From: an uncultured bacterium
GTDB lineage: Bacteria > Spirochaetota > UBA4802 > UB4802
DNA: 64,000 nt
NCBI GenBank assembly: GCA_937920495.1
Contig: CALEUQ010000011.1
Span: 1 to 64,000 of the forward strand
Reading direction: 5' to 3'
Shown here: one piece after another, positions 41,583 through 52,831 of the stretch
How positions within the stretch are numbered: the stretch's first letter is position 1
How the letters are laid out: every line of letters starts with the position of its first letter
The notes under the pieces: generated by a model
Told to the model about the DNA's origin: nothing
Database searches by the model: none
Seen by the model: the letters and a program-made list of their open reading frames with translations, nothing else
Program-made: the position numbers and the translations under genes

Positions 41583-41613
41583 CCCGGCCCTGGACGGCCG
41601 GGTTTTTTATTGA
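41583..41613 (+). terminator. Intrinsic terminator
   Basis: CCCGGCC-CTGGAC-GGCCGGG followed by TTTTTT. Confidence 0.9.
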
Positions 41614-41669
41614 TAATAAATTTACAATATTTTATCATTGTCTGACAACAAAAAGACGGTGTTACGTTA

Positions 41670-42947
41670 ATGAAGAAAACAGGTACTATAATAGCTATTG
41701 TGTGTATATTTTATACAGTATGTTTTGCAAGTGATGAATGTTTCAGGACGCTTGCAAATAATATTGATGAAAGATATATTGAGCTTTCTGATGAATGCAT
41801 TCTGAAATTGAAAGAGTTAATTGTCAAAGGCAAGGATAACGATCAAAAGATTCAAGCGTTGAGGGCGCTACAAAAAAGTAAGGTACGAAGCGATATAAAT
41901 TTTTTCAAGGATATCTTGCTTTCTGTACATTCAATCACAGTACAGCAGATGGTTATTGAAATCCTCTCTGACATGCGTGATAAAAAGGTATTACCGGTAA
42001 TTATCGAATTTTTATCATCACCATTTTTTTCAGTGAGGGAATCAGTCATACTGGCACTGAAAAAGAATGGTGACGATAGGATGTATCCATATATTATCAG
42101 ATTATCTAAAAGCGATGAAGTCATACATAGAATATACGCATTGGAAGCGCTATCTCATCTCTATGACAACAGGTTTTATGAGATTATTGTCAGGCTACTT
42201 CAGGATACTAATAAATCGGTACGCTATTTTGCGTTAGATTGTGTTGAACATAATGAGATTATCGCTGCGTTGCCTTACGTGCGTTCAATTGCATCAGGTG
42301 ATGAAAATGCAGAGGTCAGGGTAAAGGCAATTAATGTGTTAGCCTCACTGAATGATAAGGCCGGGTATTATATTTTTGTACGAGCGTTATCAGATTATTC
42401 TGATCTTGTACGTGATGCTGCAGTTGATGCTCTATCAGCTTTTATGTCAAAAGAAAGTATCATTTACCTGTCACGGCAGTTGTTAACTGAAAGTGAAGTC
42501 TATATTAAGCGAAAGATAATAAAAGCACTCATAACTGCAAAAAATGCAGGCGACATGCGTGGATTACAGCATATTATACACGATGAACAAAATAAGAGTT
42601 TGCGTATATATGCAGTATATGCATTGGGAGTGATCCGTGATGAGCGGACGTTACCGCTGATTATCGCATCATTGGCTGATGAGGATTTCAGGGTGCGTGC
42701 TGAGGCGGCGTATGCACTGTCACAGTTTAAAGGGAAAAAGGCAGTTGTTCCGTTGCTTGAGTACTACATAAAAGAAGACGAACCATATGTAAAAACGGCA
42801 ATGATATTCTCGTTAAAAAAAATTTGCGACCCGGGTTCATTGCATAAATTGTTTGAATTTTACACCCAGGAGCAGGATCTGGTTTTGAAAATGATTTTAA
42901 GGAGTACCATCCAGCATATACTTACAACTAATATTAGACAATATTAG
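41670..42947 (+). CDS. HEAT-repeat exported protein
   Basis: Signal peptide; multiple HEAT/PBS-like repeats, e.g. PLIIASLADEDFRVRAEAAYALSQFKGKKAVVPLLEY. Confidence 0.85.
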   Translation: MKKTGTIIAIVCIFYTVCFASDECFRTLANNIDERYIELSDECILKLKELIVKGKDNDQKIQALRALQKSKVRSDINFFKDILLSVHSITVQQMVIEILSDMRDKKVLPVIIEFLSSPFFSVRESVILALKKNGDDRMYPYIIRLSKSDEVIHRIYALEALSHLYDNRFYEIIVRLLQDTNKSVRYFALDCVEHNEIIAALPYVRSIASGDENAEVRVKAINVLASLNDKAGYYIFVRALSDYSDLVRDAAVDALSAFMSKESIIYLSRQLLTESEVYIKRKIIKALITAKNAGDMRGLQHIIHDEQNKSLRIYAVYALGVIRDERTLPLIIASLADEDFRVRAEAAYALSQFKGKKAVVPLLEYYIKEDEPYVKTAMIFSLKKICDPGSLHKLFEFYTQEQDLVLKMILRSTIQHILTTNIRQY

Positions 42948-42987
42948 ATTTAGCGATGTACAAAGTCACGTTGCAAGGATACGTAGT

Positions 42988-44634
42988 ATGAAGATTGCGA
43001 TAGCTCAAATTAATCCCATCATTGCCGACATAGAAGGCAATTGTAATAAAATTAAACACTTTATTACACTGGCAAAAGAAAAAGGTGCTGATCTGGTTAT
43101 TTTTCCAGAGATGGCAACGATAGGGTACCCCCCCATGGATCTGCTGGAACATAGAAAGCTCATTGATGATAATCTGGAGGCGTTACATGCGATAGCTTCT
43201 TTAAGCACTGATTGCGGTATTATATGTGGGTTTGTAGATTATGATTATGATAATCCACCGATGCTATATAATGCTGCAGCGTTTATGTATGATGGGAAAT
43301 TACAGTCAAAACATTATAAGACATTATTGCCTACGTATGATGTGTTTGATGAACTTAGATATTTTTCGCCTGCACCATCTCAGGAGATAGTTACTTTTAA
43401 AGGAAGGCGAATTGGCATAACAATATGTGAAGATATATGGAATGATATGAGCTACAGTGAGGATGCATTTATGGAATTCAGGCGGTATGCTGGTGACCCA
43501 ATTGAAAATTGTATTAAAAAAGGCGCAGATATATTAGTAAACATATCAGCTTCACCCTATGTGAAAGGGAAAAATTCCATAAAATGGAGCAAAATACAGA
43601 ATGTTGCCAAAAAATACAAGGTGCCTGTTATGTATGTGAATCAGGTAGGAGGTAATGATAGCCTTATATTTGATGGAAACAGTTTTGTTATTGATAACAA
43701 GGGTCATTTTATACTGAAAGCTAAAGATTTTGAAGAAGATTGTATACTATTTGATACGGAAAAGGATTATCCTCATATTGTGTGTGAAGAGGACTTTTTG
43801 AGAGATATTGAAAAAGCACTGACTCTGGGAATAAAAGATTACGTGTATAAATCCGGATTTAAAAGGGTTGTACTTGGTTTAAGCGGTGGGATTGACTCAG
43901 CCCTAACAGCGTGTCTGGCGGTTTCTGCATTGGGACCAGAAAATGTTTTAGGTATTACTATGCCATCTCATTTTTCTTCCGCTGGCAGCGTTGATGATTC
44001 AATTCAACTGGCACATAATCTGGGAATACACATACATACTATATCTATAAAAAATCTTTTTGACACCTATAGGCAGGAATTACAGCCTTTCTTTGGCAAT
44101 TTGCCTTTTGACATTGCAGAAGAGAATATACAGGCACGAATCCGTGGAAATATATTGATGGCATTCAGCAATAAATTTGGGATGCTGTTACTTACCACAG
44201 GAAATAAATCGGAATTATCTATGGGCTACTGTACGTTATACGGCGATATGGCAGGCGGACTTGCAGTACTATCTGATGTCCCCAAAACCTTAGTATATGC
44301 CTTGTCGTATTATATTAACAGAGATAAAGAAATAATACCCCGATCAATACTTGAAAAAGCTCCTTCGGCAGAATTACGTGAAAATCAGAAAGATCAGGAT
44401 TCTCTGCCTCCCTACGAGGTGCTTGACCAGATTATTGAACGGTATGTGGAATTGAAAATGAGTGCACAACAGATTATAGCGGATGGATTTGATCCCGAGG
44501 TAGTGAATTTTGTTTTAAGGACTATCGATAAAAATGAATATAAACGAAAACAGGCCCCAATTGGATTAAAGGTAACCACCAAAGCGTTTGGTGTGGGAAG
44601 GCGCATACCCATTGTTCAGAGATTTAAGCATTGA
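42988..44634 (+). CDS. nadE: Glutamine-dependent NAD+ synthetase
   Basis: N-terminal nitrilase domain (MKIAIAQINPI) and C-terminal VVLGLSGGIDSALTACLAV. Confidence 0.96.
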   Translation: MKIAIAQINPIIADIEGNCNKIKHFITLAKEKGADLVIFPEMATIGYPPMDLLEHRKLIDDNLEALHAIASLSTDCGIICGFVDYDYDNPPMLYNAAAFMYDGKLQSKHYKTLLPTYDVFDELRYFSPAPSQEIVTFKGRRIGITICEDIWNDMSYSEDAFMEFRRYAGDPIENCIKKGADILVNISASPYVKGKNSIKWSKIQNVAKKYKVPVMYVNQVGGNDSLIFDGNSFVIDNKGHFILKAKDFEEDCILFDTEKDYPHIVCEEDFLRDIEKALTLGIKDYVYKSGFKRVVLGLSGGIDSALTACLAVSALGPENVLGITMPSHFSSAGSVDDSIQLAHNLGIHIHTISIKNLFDTYRQELQPFFGNLPFDIAEENIQARIRGNILMAFSNKFGMLLLTTGNKSELSMGYCTLYGDMAGGLAVLSDVPKTLVYALSYYINRDKEIIPRSILEKAPSAELRENQKDQDSLPPYEVLDQIIERYVELKMSAQQIIADGFDPEVVNFVLRTIDKNEYKRKQAPIGLKVTTKAFGVGRRIPIVQRFKH

Positions 44635-44635
44635 A

Positions 44636-45289
44636 CTACCACCTGTGCACAGGCCAACCTTCCAGGCGGGCACGTTTCAGTAAGGCAGGTTGTGGATTGA
44701 CACATTGCGGGAAACCCACTGCTTCAAGAACAGGTATATCAGCAACGGCATCAGCATAGTAATATGCTGATGTAATATCAACGTTGCGGGATATGCAAAA
44801 CTGAATTGCCCTGTTAAGTTTTTCCTTTCCATAACAGTAATTGCCTTTTATTGCACCGGTATAATAACCATTATTGACTTCCAGCTCAGTACATAGCACA
44901 TCATCAAAGTGTAGATACTTCATTACCGGTTTGCAAATAAAATCAAGTGAAGCGGAAAGTAATACAATTGATGCCCCTTTTGTTTTATGCATATATATTG
45001 ATTCAATAGCCTGAGGATGAATGTAATGTTTTACAGTCTCTTCAAAAAATAATTCAGAATAATGTTCTATGGTTTTGGCTTCCATTCCTTGTAATCTTTT
45101 GACCCATTTGGCTATTAATGATTGGGTATTAATGATACCTAATCTATATAAAAATGAAAGTAATGTCCCATTAATGAGTGATGATAATGGTAACATCCCT
45201 CTTTTGTACAGGTCTTTGACAATAAGTGTTCCTGAACTTGATGCGATGATGGTATGATCAAGGTCATAAAAGGCTATGTAGTTACTCAT
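44636..45289 (-). CDS. HAD-IB family phosphatase (SerB-like)
   Basis: AFYDLDHTIIASSSGTLIVKDL; IVLLSASLDFICKPV; YYYADAVADIPVLEAVG. Confidence 0.88.
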   Translation of the reverse strand: MSNYIAFYDLDHTIIASSSGTLIVKDLYKRGMLPLSSLINGTLLSFLYRLGIINTQSLIAKWVKRLQGMEAKTIEHYSELFFEETVKHYIHPQAIESIYMHKTKGASIVLLSASLDFICKPVMKYLHFDDVLCTELEVNNGYYTGAIKGNYCYGKEKLNRAIQFCISRNVDITSAYYYADAVADIPVLEAVGFPQCVNPQPALLKRARLEGWPVHRW

Positions 45290-45386
45290 AGGTTCTCCTT
45301 GTGTAAGATATGAACACAGGGTACAACTCTGTAGTAAATAGATAATAGTTCAATCAAAAATATATAAAAAAAATTATTGAAAATAT

Positions 45387-46376
45387 TTGTACCATTTAGA
45401 ATTATATAAAACAAAGGTAATAAAGGTTATGAGTGGATTGCAAAGAAAAGACCTACTGGATATACAATCATTAACTACTGAAGAGATTCTGTTAATTTGT
45501 AATTCTGCAAAATATTTTAAAGCCCTCTTTACACGATCTATTAAAACAGTGCCAATTTTGCGAGGCAAAACGGTGTGCCTTTTATTTTATGAGCCTTCAA
45601 CACGTACACGAATAAGCTTTGAATTGGCAGCAAAGCGTCTTTCGGCAGATTTAATCAACATTGCAGTACAAACATCAAGTGTGGTAAAAGGAGAGTCACT
45701 TATAGATACTGTCCATACGCTGGAAGCGTATAAAGCTGATTTTATTGTTATGCGACATGCGGCGTCATTAGCGCCGCATTTTTTATCTCGTAATATTAAA
45801 TCATCTGTAATTAATGCAGGGGACGGGAACCATGCACATCCTACCCAGGCATTGCTGGATGCCTATTCACTTATGGAAAAAGTTGGAGATATACAAGGGC
45901 TGCATATAGGTATTGTGGGGGATATTCTGCATTCGCGTGTTGCGCGTTCAGATATTGAGATTTTTAAGCGGTTGGGTGCAAAAGTGAGCTTGATTGGTCC
46001 ACCTACGCTTGTTCCTGATGAATTCAGGATGTATGGTGTTGATATTTATTATGAATTTGACGAAATACTTCCAAATCTGGATGTTATTAACATGTTGAGG
46101 ATTCAACGTGAGCGACAGCAGGGTTCATTTTTCCCTTCAATAAGGGAATATCATAAACGGTTTGCATTGACAAATGATAGGCTTAAACGGTGCAAAAAAG
46201 ATGTCATTGTGATGCATCCAGGCCCAATTAATAGGGGAATTGAAATAGATGATGATGTTGCCGACAGTGCGCATTCAATAATCAATGAGCAGGTCACCAA
46301 TGGGGTAGCAGTGAGGATGGCGATTTTTTATCTTCTTGCTGGCGGAACTCCTCTGGATGAGAAAGAGGTTGAGTGA
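45387..46376 (+). CDS. pyrB: Aspartate carbamoyltransferase catalytic subunit
   Basis: LFYEPSTRTRISFELAAKRL, GDGNHAHPTQALLDAYS, MHPGPINRGIEI. Likely start at 45429 (MSGLQRKDLL). Confidence 0.96.
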   Translation: MYHLELYKTKVIKVMSGLQRKDLLDIQSLTTEEILLICNSAKYFKALFTRSIKTVPILRGKTVCLLFYEPSTRTRISFELAAKRLSADLINIAVQTSSVVKGESLIDTVHTLEAYKADFIVMRHAASLAPHFLSRNIKSSVINAGDGNHAHPTQALLDAYSLMEKVGDIQGLHIGIVGDILHSRVARSDIEIFKRLGAKVSLIGPPTLVPDEFRMYGVDIYYEFDEILPNLDVINMLRIQRERQQGSFFPSIREYHKRFALTNDRLKRCKKDVIVMHPGPINRGIEIDDDVADSAHSIINEQVTNGVAVRMAIFYLLAGGTPLDEKEVE

Positions 46377-47650
46377 TGAAATTATTAATACAACACGGCA
46401 GATTGGTAGACCCAGCATCTAAAACCGATGAAGAGTTTGATATTCTTATTGAAGATGGAAAAATAAGTAAAGTGGATAAGAATATCAAAAATATTGATGC
46501 CAGGCTTATTAATGCAAAGGATTGCATTGTGGTCCCAGGGCTTGTTGATATGCATGTGCATTTCAGAGAGCCTGGCCGTGAGGATGTTGAAACGATTATA
46601 GGCGGGTCTAAGGTTGCAGCTAAATCAGGGTATACCAGTGTATGTACCATGCCTAATACCAACCCTGTAATTGATAATCAGGCACTGGTGAGATACATTA
46701 AAAAGCAGGCGGAATCAGGTCCAATAAATGTATATCCTGTTGCTGCTATCACGAAAGGTTCAATGGGCGAAGAGCTTGCTGAGATGGGCGAGCTGATTGA
46801 AGGAGGTGCGATAGCATTCAGTGATGATGGCAAGCCTGTGATGAATTCAACCACCATGAGGCGTGCACTTGAGTATTCCCGTATGTTTAATGTACCTATC
46901 ATAACCCATGCAGAGGATATCACATTGTCAGGTGGCGGGATCATGAATGAAGGGAACAACTCAATCTTTTTAGGTTTGAAAGGTATCCCCCGAGAAGCTG
47001 AAGAAATTATGATTGCTCGCGATGTATTGCTCACACGCCTGACAAAAGGGCGGCTGCATGTAGCTCATGTGTCATCCAAAGGTTCTCTGGATATTATCGC
47101 TATGGCCAAAAGAAGTAACATACAGGTAACCTGTGAGACTGCCCCGCATTATTTTTCACTGACCGATGATGCTATAGCAGACCATCTTTCCATGGCCAAG
47201 ATGAACCCACCATTACGCACAGAAGAAGACAGAAAAGCAATTATAGAGGGGCTGCGTAATGGCGTAATTGAAGTCATTGCTACAGACCATGCGCCTCATC
47301 TTCCCAATGAAAAGATGCAGGAGATAGCATTTGCGCCATTTGGCATAATAGGGCTTGAGACCGCAGTTCCATTGATAATTACTATACTTGTTAAGGAGAA
47401 TGGGTTTAGCTTTCTAGATGCATTTGAAAAGGTTACAATAAACCCCTGTAGAATTCTTGGCATAGACAGAGGCTATATCAAGGAAGGTGCGGTTGCCGAT
47501 ATTACCATTATTAATCCTGATAAAAAGATTACGGTTGATGAAAAATTTATTATTTCACGGTGCAAGAATACACCATTTATGGGCAGAGAACTATTTGGCC
47601 TGGTTGAATATACAATATGTAATGGTACCATAGTGTATCCATTTAGCTAA
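46373..47650 (+). CDS. pyrC: Dihydroorotase
   Basis: VPGLVDMHVHFREPGREDVETI, IATDHAPHLPNEK. Confidence 0.95.
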   Translation: MMKLLIQHGRLVDPASKTDEEFDILIEDGKISKVDKNIKNIDARLINAKDCIVVPGLVDMHVHFREPGREDVETIIGGSKVAAKSGYTSVCTMPNTNPVIDNQALVRYIKKQAESGPINVYPVAAITKGSMGEELAEMGELIEGGAIAFSDDGKPVMNSTTMRRALEYSRMFNVPIITHAEDITLSGGGIMNEGNNSIFLGLKGIPREAEEIMIARDVLLTRLTKGRLHVAHVSSKGSLDIIAMAKRSNIQVTCETAPHYFSLTDDAIADHLSMAKMNPPLRTEEDRKAIIEGLRNGVIEVIATDHAPHLPNEKMQEIAFAPFGIIGLETAVPLIITILVKENGFSFLDAFEKVTINPCRILGIDRGYIKEGAVADITIINPDKKITVDEKFIISRCKNTPFMGRELFGLVEYTICNGTIVYPFS

Positions 47651-48257
47651 ATAAATCCTGTAATGCACGGGACATTATATAGTATCCTTCTTCAGTTGGG
47701 TGTACTCCGTCAAACTGAACAAGATCCTTTAATGGTGTACCCTGATTGACAGCGTTTTTCCAGTATTCGTGTGTTTTTGATACAGGCAACCTAAACTCGT
47801 CAGCAATAGATAGTAAAGTATCGTATAATCTATACGCATGTTTTGCTTCAGGGAAATCCCCAAACCATACGGAGGTTATCAGCACAATATCAGAATCTAA
47901 TTTGGCCTGTATTGCATTTATTATTGCTCGAATGTAGTTACCAAAAATAGAAGGTGAATACCCACATGCGTAATCATTTAATGCAAACTGTATAAGTACA
48001 CAATCAGGGTTGTATGAGATAACATCATATGATACACGGTGTAATCCACCATCAGCGGTGTCGCCCGGGATACCTTTATTAATGATGTTAATAGATGCAG
48101 CAGGGTAATGCGTTTTTAAAAAATCATAGAAATAATCAATATACCCTTTATCAACCATCCATCCATAGGTTAAAGAATCGCCTAAGGCAACAATAGTAAC
48201 GGGCTTTCCTTGTAAAAGTTTTTCAATGGTTTTTACGGGTTTAATCATAGCACTCAC
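47643..48257 (-). CDS. SGNH/GDSL hydrolase
   Basis: IVALGDSLTYGWMVD; NKGIPGDTADGG; DGVHPTEEGYYIMS. Confidence 0.9.
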   Translation of the reverse strand: MSAMIKPVKTIEKLLQGKPVTIVALGDSLTYGWMVDKGYIDYFYDFLKTHYPAASINIINKGIPGDTADGGLHRVSYDVISYNPDCVLIQFALNDYACGYSPSIFGNYIRAIINAIQAKLDSDIVLITSVWFGDFPEAKHAYRLYDTLLSIADEFRLPVSKTHEYWKNAVNQGTPLKDLVQFDGVHPTEEGYYIMSRALQDLFS

Positions 48258-48404
48258 TCCTGGTGCATAAAAATTGTAATGATAATATGGAAAATGTCAA
48301 GGATCAAAATTGGTTTGGTTTTTAAGCATGGATGAATTCTTCTTGCAATATTGAAGTAATACTATAATGTACGGCAAATTTGTAATTTTACTAAGAGGTG
48401 CATT

Positions 48405-49178
48405 ATGGATCTTTACAATAAATGTATTCTATTAACAGGTGCTTCATCCGGGATAGGGAAAGCATTGCTTGAAGAGTTAATAAAATACAATACAACAATA
48501 GTTGTTGGTGACCTTAATCCCGAAGCTGTTGCACGCAATAAGAATGTAAAAGCTATACGCTGCGATGTAAGCAAGCAGAAAGATATTGACATGCTCTTTA
48601 AAAAAGCACTATCTATAATGGGAAGGGTAGATATATGCATTGCCAATGCCGGTTTTGCGTACTATGAAAAATTACAAAAAGCAGACTACAATCATATTCA
48701 TAGGATAGTTGCAGTAAATTATATTGCACCTGTGTATTTTCTTGAAAAACTAATGGAACTCAACAAAGGAAGGAAATCGTATATGGTATTTACGGCGTCA
48801 GCAATGGCAAAATTACCGTTACCAGGATACGCGTTATATTCAGCTACCAAAGCTGCACTTGACGGATTTGCCTATTCATTTAATTTTGAGAAGGATGCTC
48901 ATATCCACCTTATGGTAGTATACCCTATTGCTACTAAAACTGAATTTTTTAAAACAGCAGGAGATGGAACGCCAGTGCCGTTCCCTGCACAAACCCCGCA
49001 AAAGGTAGCACACGAAGTTGTCAAAGGAATACTGAAAAATAAGCGGTATGTGTTCCCATCCAAAATTTTCAGGGTAATGATGGTGATTAACAGGATTATA
49101 CCGTTTGCCCTATGGAGTTATGCTAAGGTTGAGCAGTATAAATTAAAAAAGTGGCTTTCTGCGTCGGGTCTCAAATAA
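48405..49178 (+). CDS. Short-chain dehydrogenase/reductase
   Basis: ILLTGASSGIGKALLEEL; NAGFAYYEK; YALYSATKAALDGF. Confidence 0.94.
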   Translation: MDLYNKCILLTGASSGIGKALLEELIKYNTTIVVGDLNPEAVARNKNVKAIRCDVSKQKDIDMLFKKALSIMGRVDICIANAGFAYYEKLQKADYNHIHRIVAVNYIAPVYFLEKLMELNKGRKSYMVFTASAMAKLPLPGYALYSATKAALDGFAYSFNFEKDAHIHLMVVYPIATKTEFFKTAGDGTPVPFPAQTPQKVAHEVVKGILKNKRYVFPSKIFRVMMVINRIIPFALWSYAKVEQYKLKKWLSASGLK

Positions 49179-49184
49179 TCTGAC

Positions 49185-49844
49185 ATGAATATAAAAGGTG
49201 TAATATTTGATCTGGATGGAACATTGTTAGATACTATAGCTGATTTAGCATACAGTGTTAATAATGTCCTGGCGCGTTATGGCTATTACCAACATCCGGT
49301 AGAAGCGTATATGCATTTTATTGGTGATGGTATGCAGATGCTTATCACCCGTGCCGTGGGAGAAAATGTATCTGATGAAACGATTGCACATCTTGTCAGT
49401 GAATTGAAAGAAGAGTATGCAAAAAATTGGAAAAGGCAAACAAAACCCTATCCGGGCATGCATAAACTTCTACAGCTACTATCGCACAAAAAAATCAAGA
49501 TATCAGTTTTTTCAAATAAGGCACATGAATTTACTATAACTATGGTTACACATTATTTCCCGGATATTACATTTGATGTAATTTTAGGATTACAGGATTC
49601 TATTCCCCGTAAACCCGACCCGTATGGAGCGCTCTTTATTGCTCGCTCGATGGGAATTGAACCTTCTAAGATTGCTATGATTGGTGATTCGGCAACAGAT
49701 ATCCAGATGGCGCATACATGTGGTATGTACAGCATAGGTGTAAGCTGGGGCTACAGGCCTGTTACGTTACTTGCACAGCTTAATCCGCATTACATAGCAT
49801 ATAGTGCGGCAGACATTTTGGATTTCATAACATTAGAAATATAA
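49185..49844 (+). CDS. HAD-IA hydrolase, phosphoglycolate phosphatase-like
   Basis: VIFDLDGTLLDTIADLAYSVN; RKPDPYGALFI; MIGDSATDIQMA. Confidence 0.92.
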   Translation: MNIKGVIFDLDGTLLDTIADLAYSVNNVLARYGYYQHPVEAYMHFIGDGMQMLITRAVGENVSDETIAHLVSELKEEYAKNWKRQTKPYPGMHKLLQLLSHKKIKISVFSNKAHEFTITMVTHYFPDITFDVILGLQDSIPRKPDPYGALFIARSMGIEPSKIAMIGDSATDIQMAHTCGMYSIGVSWGYRPVTLLAQLNPHYIAYSAADILDFITLEI

Positions 49845-49847
49845 TGT

Positions 49848-51344
49848 CTATAGATACTTTGGCTCTTTATAAGAATAGATAGTATGTACACCACCTTCAA
49901 TCTGAGCTGATAGGGAACGCAATTCAAAGCGAAGCTCTTCTTTGTAAAGTTTTTCGTGTAGCTCCTGTATACTGCGTACACCCATATCCTGAAAGGCATG
50001 TTTAAGGCCCTGCACCAGATATGGCACATAATCAAACATAGAGCCTTTGTCGACAACAGCGCCGGAAACTCCCTGTGCAACAAGTATCTTGGAATCTTCA
50101 GCAAAGTAGCGCTTTGAACCGCCTTTTTCCATAGCTTCTAATGATGCCATGCCGCGGTAACGCTTTAATCGCACACCATTTTCATAATAGTATTCGCCGG
50201 GTGCCTCTTCGGTGCCGGCAAACATTGAGCCCATCATTGCAGTTGAAGCGCCCAGTGCAAGTGCCTTAGCTATATGTCCGATAGTGGCAATACCACCATC
50301 GGCAATTGTTGGTATATTATATTGTTTTGCAAATTTGCTGCAGCGGTACACGGCAGTTGCCTGTGCACGGCCTACCGCCATGGTAACCTGTGTTGTACAT
50401 ATTGAACCAGGCCCCATGCCTATCCTCAATGCATCTGCTCCTGCCTTGATCAAGTTTTCACATTGCTCGATGGTGACAACATTGCCGGCAATGACATCAA
50501 GATCCGGGTATTTCTTTTTGATATATTGTATCATATCTATCTGATAGATGGAGTTACCCTGCGCTGCATCAATTACCACAACATTGACGCCTGCTTTTAC
50601 CAGTTCCTGCAATCGCTCTTTTGATTCATCCTTGGTAGAAATGGCTGCTCCAACCATAAGCTGTTTGTTTGCATCTTTAGATGCAAAAGGATATTCTCGG
50701 TTGGTGACAAGGTCATTACGGCTCATCAGGGCAACCAGCCTACCTTCGTCATCAACTATCGGCAATTTTCCCTTTTTGGATTTTTTGAGTAATTCATTTG
50801 CCTGTGGTAGTGTAATGCCAACTTTAGCAGTGACCAGATCGGTGGTCATAACCTCTTTTAATTTTTTTGATCTGTCAGTCTCAAAATCGATATCACGGTT
50901 GGTAACAATGCCGACAAGTTTTGAGTTAAGTTTGCCGTCTATGGTGATGGGAATGCCTGAAAAGCCAAACTTTTCTTTAATTTCATCAATATGGGCGATA
51001 GTATGGTCGGGAGACAGCACAACCGGGTCGGTAATAAACCCATTTTCAAATCGTTTCACTTTACGAACTAACGCAACCTGTTCCTCTATGGTATTATTGT
51101 AATGGATGATACCAATGCCACCCAGTAATGCCAGGCTGATAGCCATCTTTGATTCGGTCACAGTGTCCATGGGACTTGATACCAGCGGCCGTTTAAGCTT
51201 AATGTTGCGGGTTAATCGTGTTTCAAGGTCAACATCGTCAGGATTAAAGTCAATATATCCTGGCAATATGATAAAATCGTTGTATGAAAGCCCCTGAGTG
51301 GAATGTAAAAGTTCTTCAGCACTGTAGCCATCTTTTGGTTTCAT
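49848..51344 (-). CDS. guaB: Inosine-5'-monophosphate dehydrogenase, eukaryotic-like
   Basis: [31 protein letters not shown] pair, [30 protein letters not shown]-terminal [15 protein letters not shown]; start at internal MKPKDGYS (51344). Confidence 0.95.
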   Translation of the reverse strand: MKPKDGYSAEELLHSTQGLSYNDFIILPGYIDFNPDDVDLETRLTRNIKLKRPLVSSPMDTVTESKMAISLALLGGIGIIHYNNTIEEQVALVRKVKRFENGFITDPVVLSPDHTIAHIDEIKEKFGFSGIPITIDGKLNSKLVGIVTNRDIDFETDRSKKLKEVMTTDLVTAKVGITLPQANELLKKSKKGKLPIVDDEGRLVALMSRNDLVTNREYPFASKDANKQLMVGAAISTKDESKERLQELVKAGVNVVVIDAAQGNSIYQIDMIQYIKKKYPDLDVIAGNVVTIEQCENLIKAGADALRIGMGPGSICTTQVTMAVGRAQATAVYRCSKFAKQYNIPTIADGGIATIGHIAKALALGASTAMMGSMFAGTEEAPGEYYYENGVRLKRYRGMASLEAMEKGGSKRYFAEDSKILVAQGVSGAVVDKGSMFDYVPYLVQGLKHAFQDMGVRSIQELHEKLYKEELRFELRSLSAQIEGGVHTIYSYKEPKYL

Positions 51345-51479
51345 GCGTACCTCTATGAGTTCCAATGAATTATATTTTGTATAGTCTTGTGGTTGTATAT
51401 AAGATATAGCATGGTGTACACTATATTTCAATTATTTGCTAAAGTATTGCAAGCCAAGTTTCAATAATCAACATAAAAA

Positions 51480-52829
51480 TCATAGATGCTGTAAAATTTG
51501 AGTAAGTTCTGCGATAGTGGTAATGGGAATTAATGTGCCCGTAAAGCCTGTATTTGAAATCTCCGTACTATTGCTGCGTGGTAATATTATGGTGGTTACC
51601 CCGGAGTTTAAAAATTCAGTAAGCCGGCGTAATGTATGGCTTGCGGAACGAACCTGTCCTGATAATGACAGCTCACCAATTATGCCGGTTGAGTGGGGAA
51701 TGACAATATTCTTTAAACTTGAAATAATGGCAGCGGCAATTGCAAGATCACATGACGTATCATCAATGGTGAATCCGCCGGCAACATTAATAAATATGTC
51801 AAATGAATTTAGTGAAATACGGGCATGCTTTTCGATGACCGCAACCAGAAGATTTAGTCGGTTTACATCAAAGCCATCAGCCATACGTCGTGGGTTGGTA
51901 AAACTTGTTGCGGTCACCAACGATTGTGCCTCAAAAAGGATTGTACGCGTTCCTTCAATTGTAGCGCTGATAACGCTTCCTGGATAGCTTGCATCATGGG
52001 ATTGTACAAATAGTTTGTTTTTATCTTTTATTTCAGATAGTCCCTGTTGAGTCATGGTAAAGAGCGCTATCTCATTTACTGAACCAAAACGGTTCTTAAA
52101 TGCACGCAATATGCGATAGTCGCGCGTAAAATCACCTTCAAAGTAGAGTACCGTATCCACAATATGTTCCAGTATTTTTGGTCCCGCAATAGATCCATCC
52201 TTGGTAATGTGCCCAATGAGCATTACGCAGCTTTTGGTTTGCCGAGCTACGTCAGCAAGACGCGAGGCAGTATAGCGAATCTGGCTTACTGAGCCAACAG
52301 GTGAAGTGATCTCCCTGGAATACAGTGTCTGAATAGAGTCTATTATGATCAGTTGAGGTGTAGTGGTGCGTATGAGTGATTCAATATGGTCAATATCGGT
52401 AACAGAAGACAGATGTATTGAATCAGGCTTAATGTTAAGACGGCGCGAGCGCAGATGTATCTGTTGCAGTGTTTCTTCGCCCGAACAATACAGGGTGGTA
52501 CAATGCTGTGCCACCTGCAACGCTAAAGTGGATTTGCCTATGCCCGGTTCACCTCCCAGAAGGATAATGGAGCCGGGAACTATCCCTCCACCGCATACCA
52601 GATCAAATTCACCGATTCCGGTAGGAATACGCTGAATGGATTCCGACATTATCTGCGAAAGGGGGTGTATAGAATTTTCAAAAAGTATTTCATTTTTGAA
52701 CACGGAGGTGTTCTGAATTTCTTCAACGATAGTATTCCATGAATTGCATTCAGGGCATCGTCCCAACCATTTCTGGAATGCTGCTCCACATTCATTGCAT
52801 GTATATACAGTTTTTTGTTTTTTTGACAT
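51480..52829 (-). CDS. radA: DNA repair protein RadA
   Basis: YTCNECGAAFQKWLGRCPECNSWNT zinc finger; LLGGEPGIGKSTLALQVA; KNRFGS. Confidence 0.96.
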   Translation of the reverse strand: MSKKQKTVYTCNECGAAFQKWLGRCPECNSWNTIVEEIQNTSVFKNEILFENSIHPLSQIMSESIQRIPTGIGEFDLVCGGGIVPGSIILLGGEPGIGKSTLALQVAQHCTTLYCSGEETLQQIHLRSRRLNIKPDSIHLSSVTDIDHIESLIRTTTPQLIIIDSIQTLYSREITSPVGSVSQIRYTASRLADVARQTKSCVMLIGHITKDGSIAGPKILEHIVDTVLYFEGDFTRDYRILRAFKNRFGSVNEIALFTMTQQGLSEIKDKNKLFVQSHDASYPGSVISATIEGTRTILFEAQSLVTATSFTNPRRMADGFDVNRLNLLVAVIEKHARISLNSFDIFINVAGGFTIDDTSCDLAIAAAIISSLKNIVIPHSTGIIGELSLSGQVRSASHTLRRLTEFLNSGVTTIILPRSNSTEISNTGFTGTLIPITTIAELTQILQHL

Positions 52830-52831
52830 TG

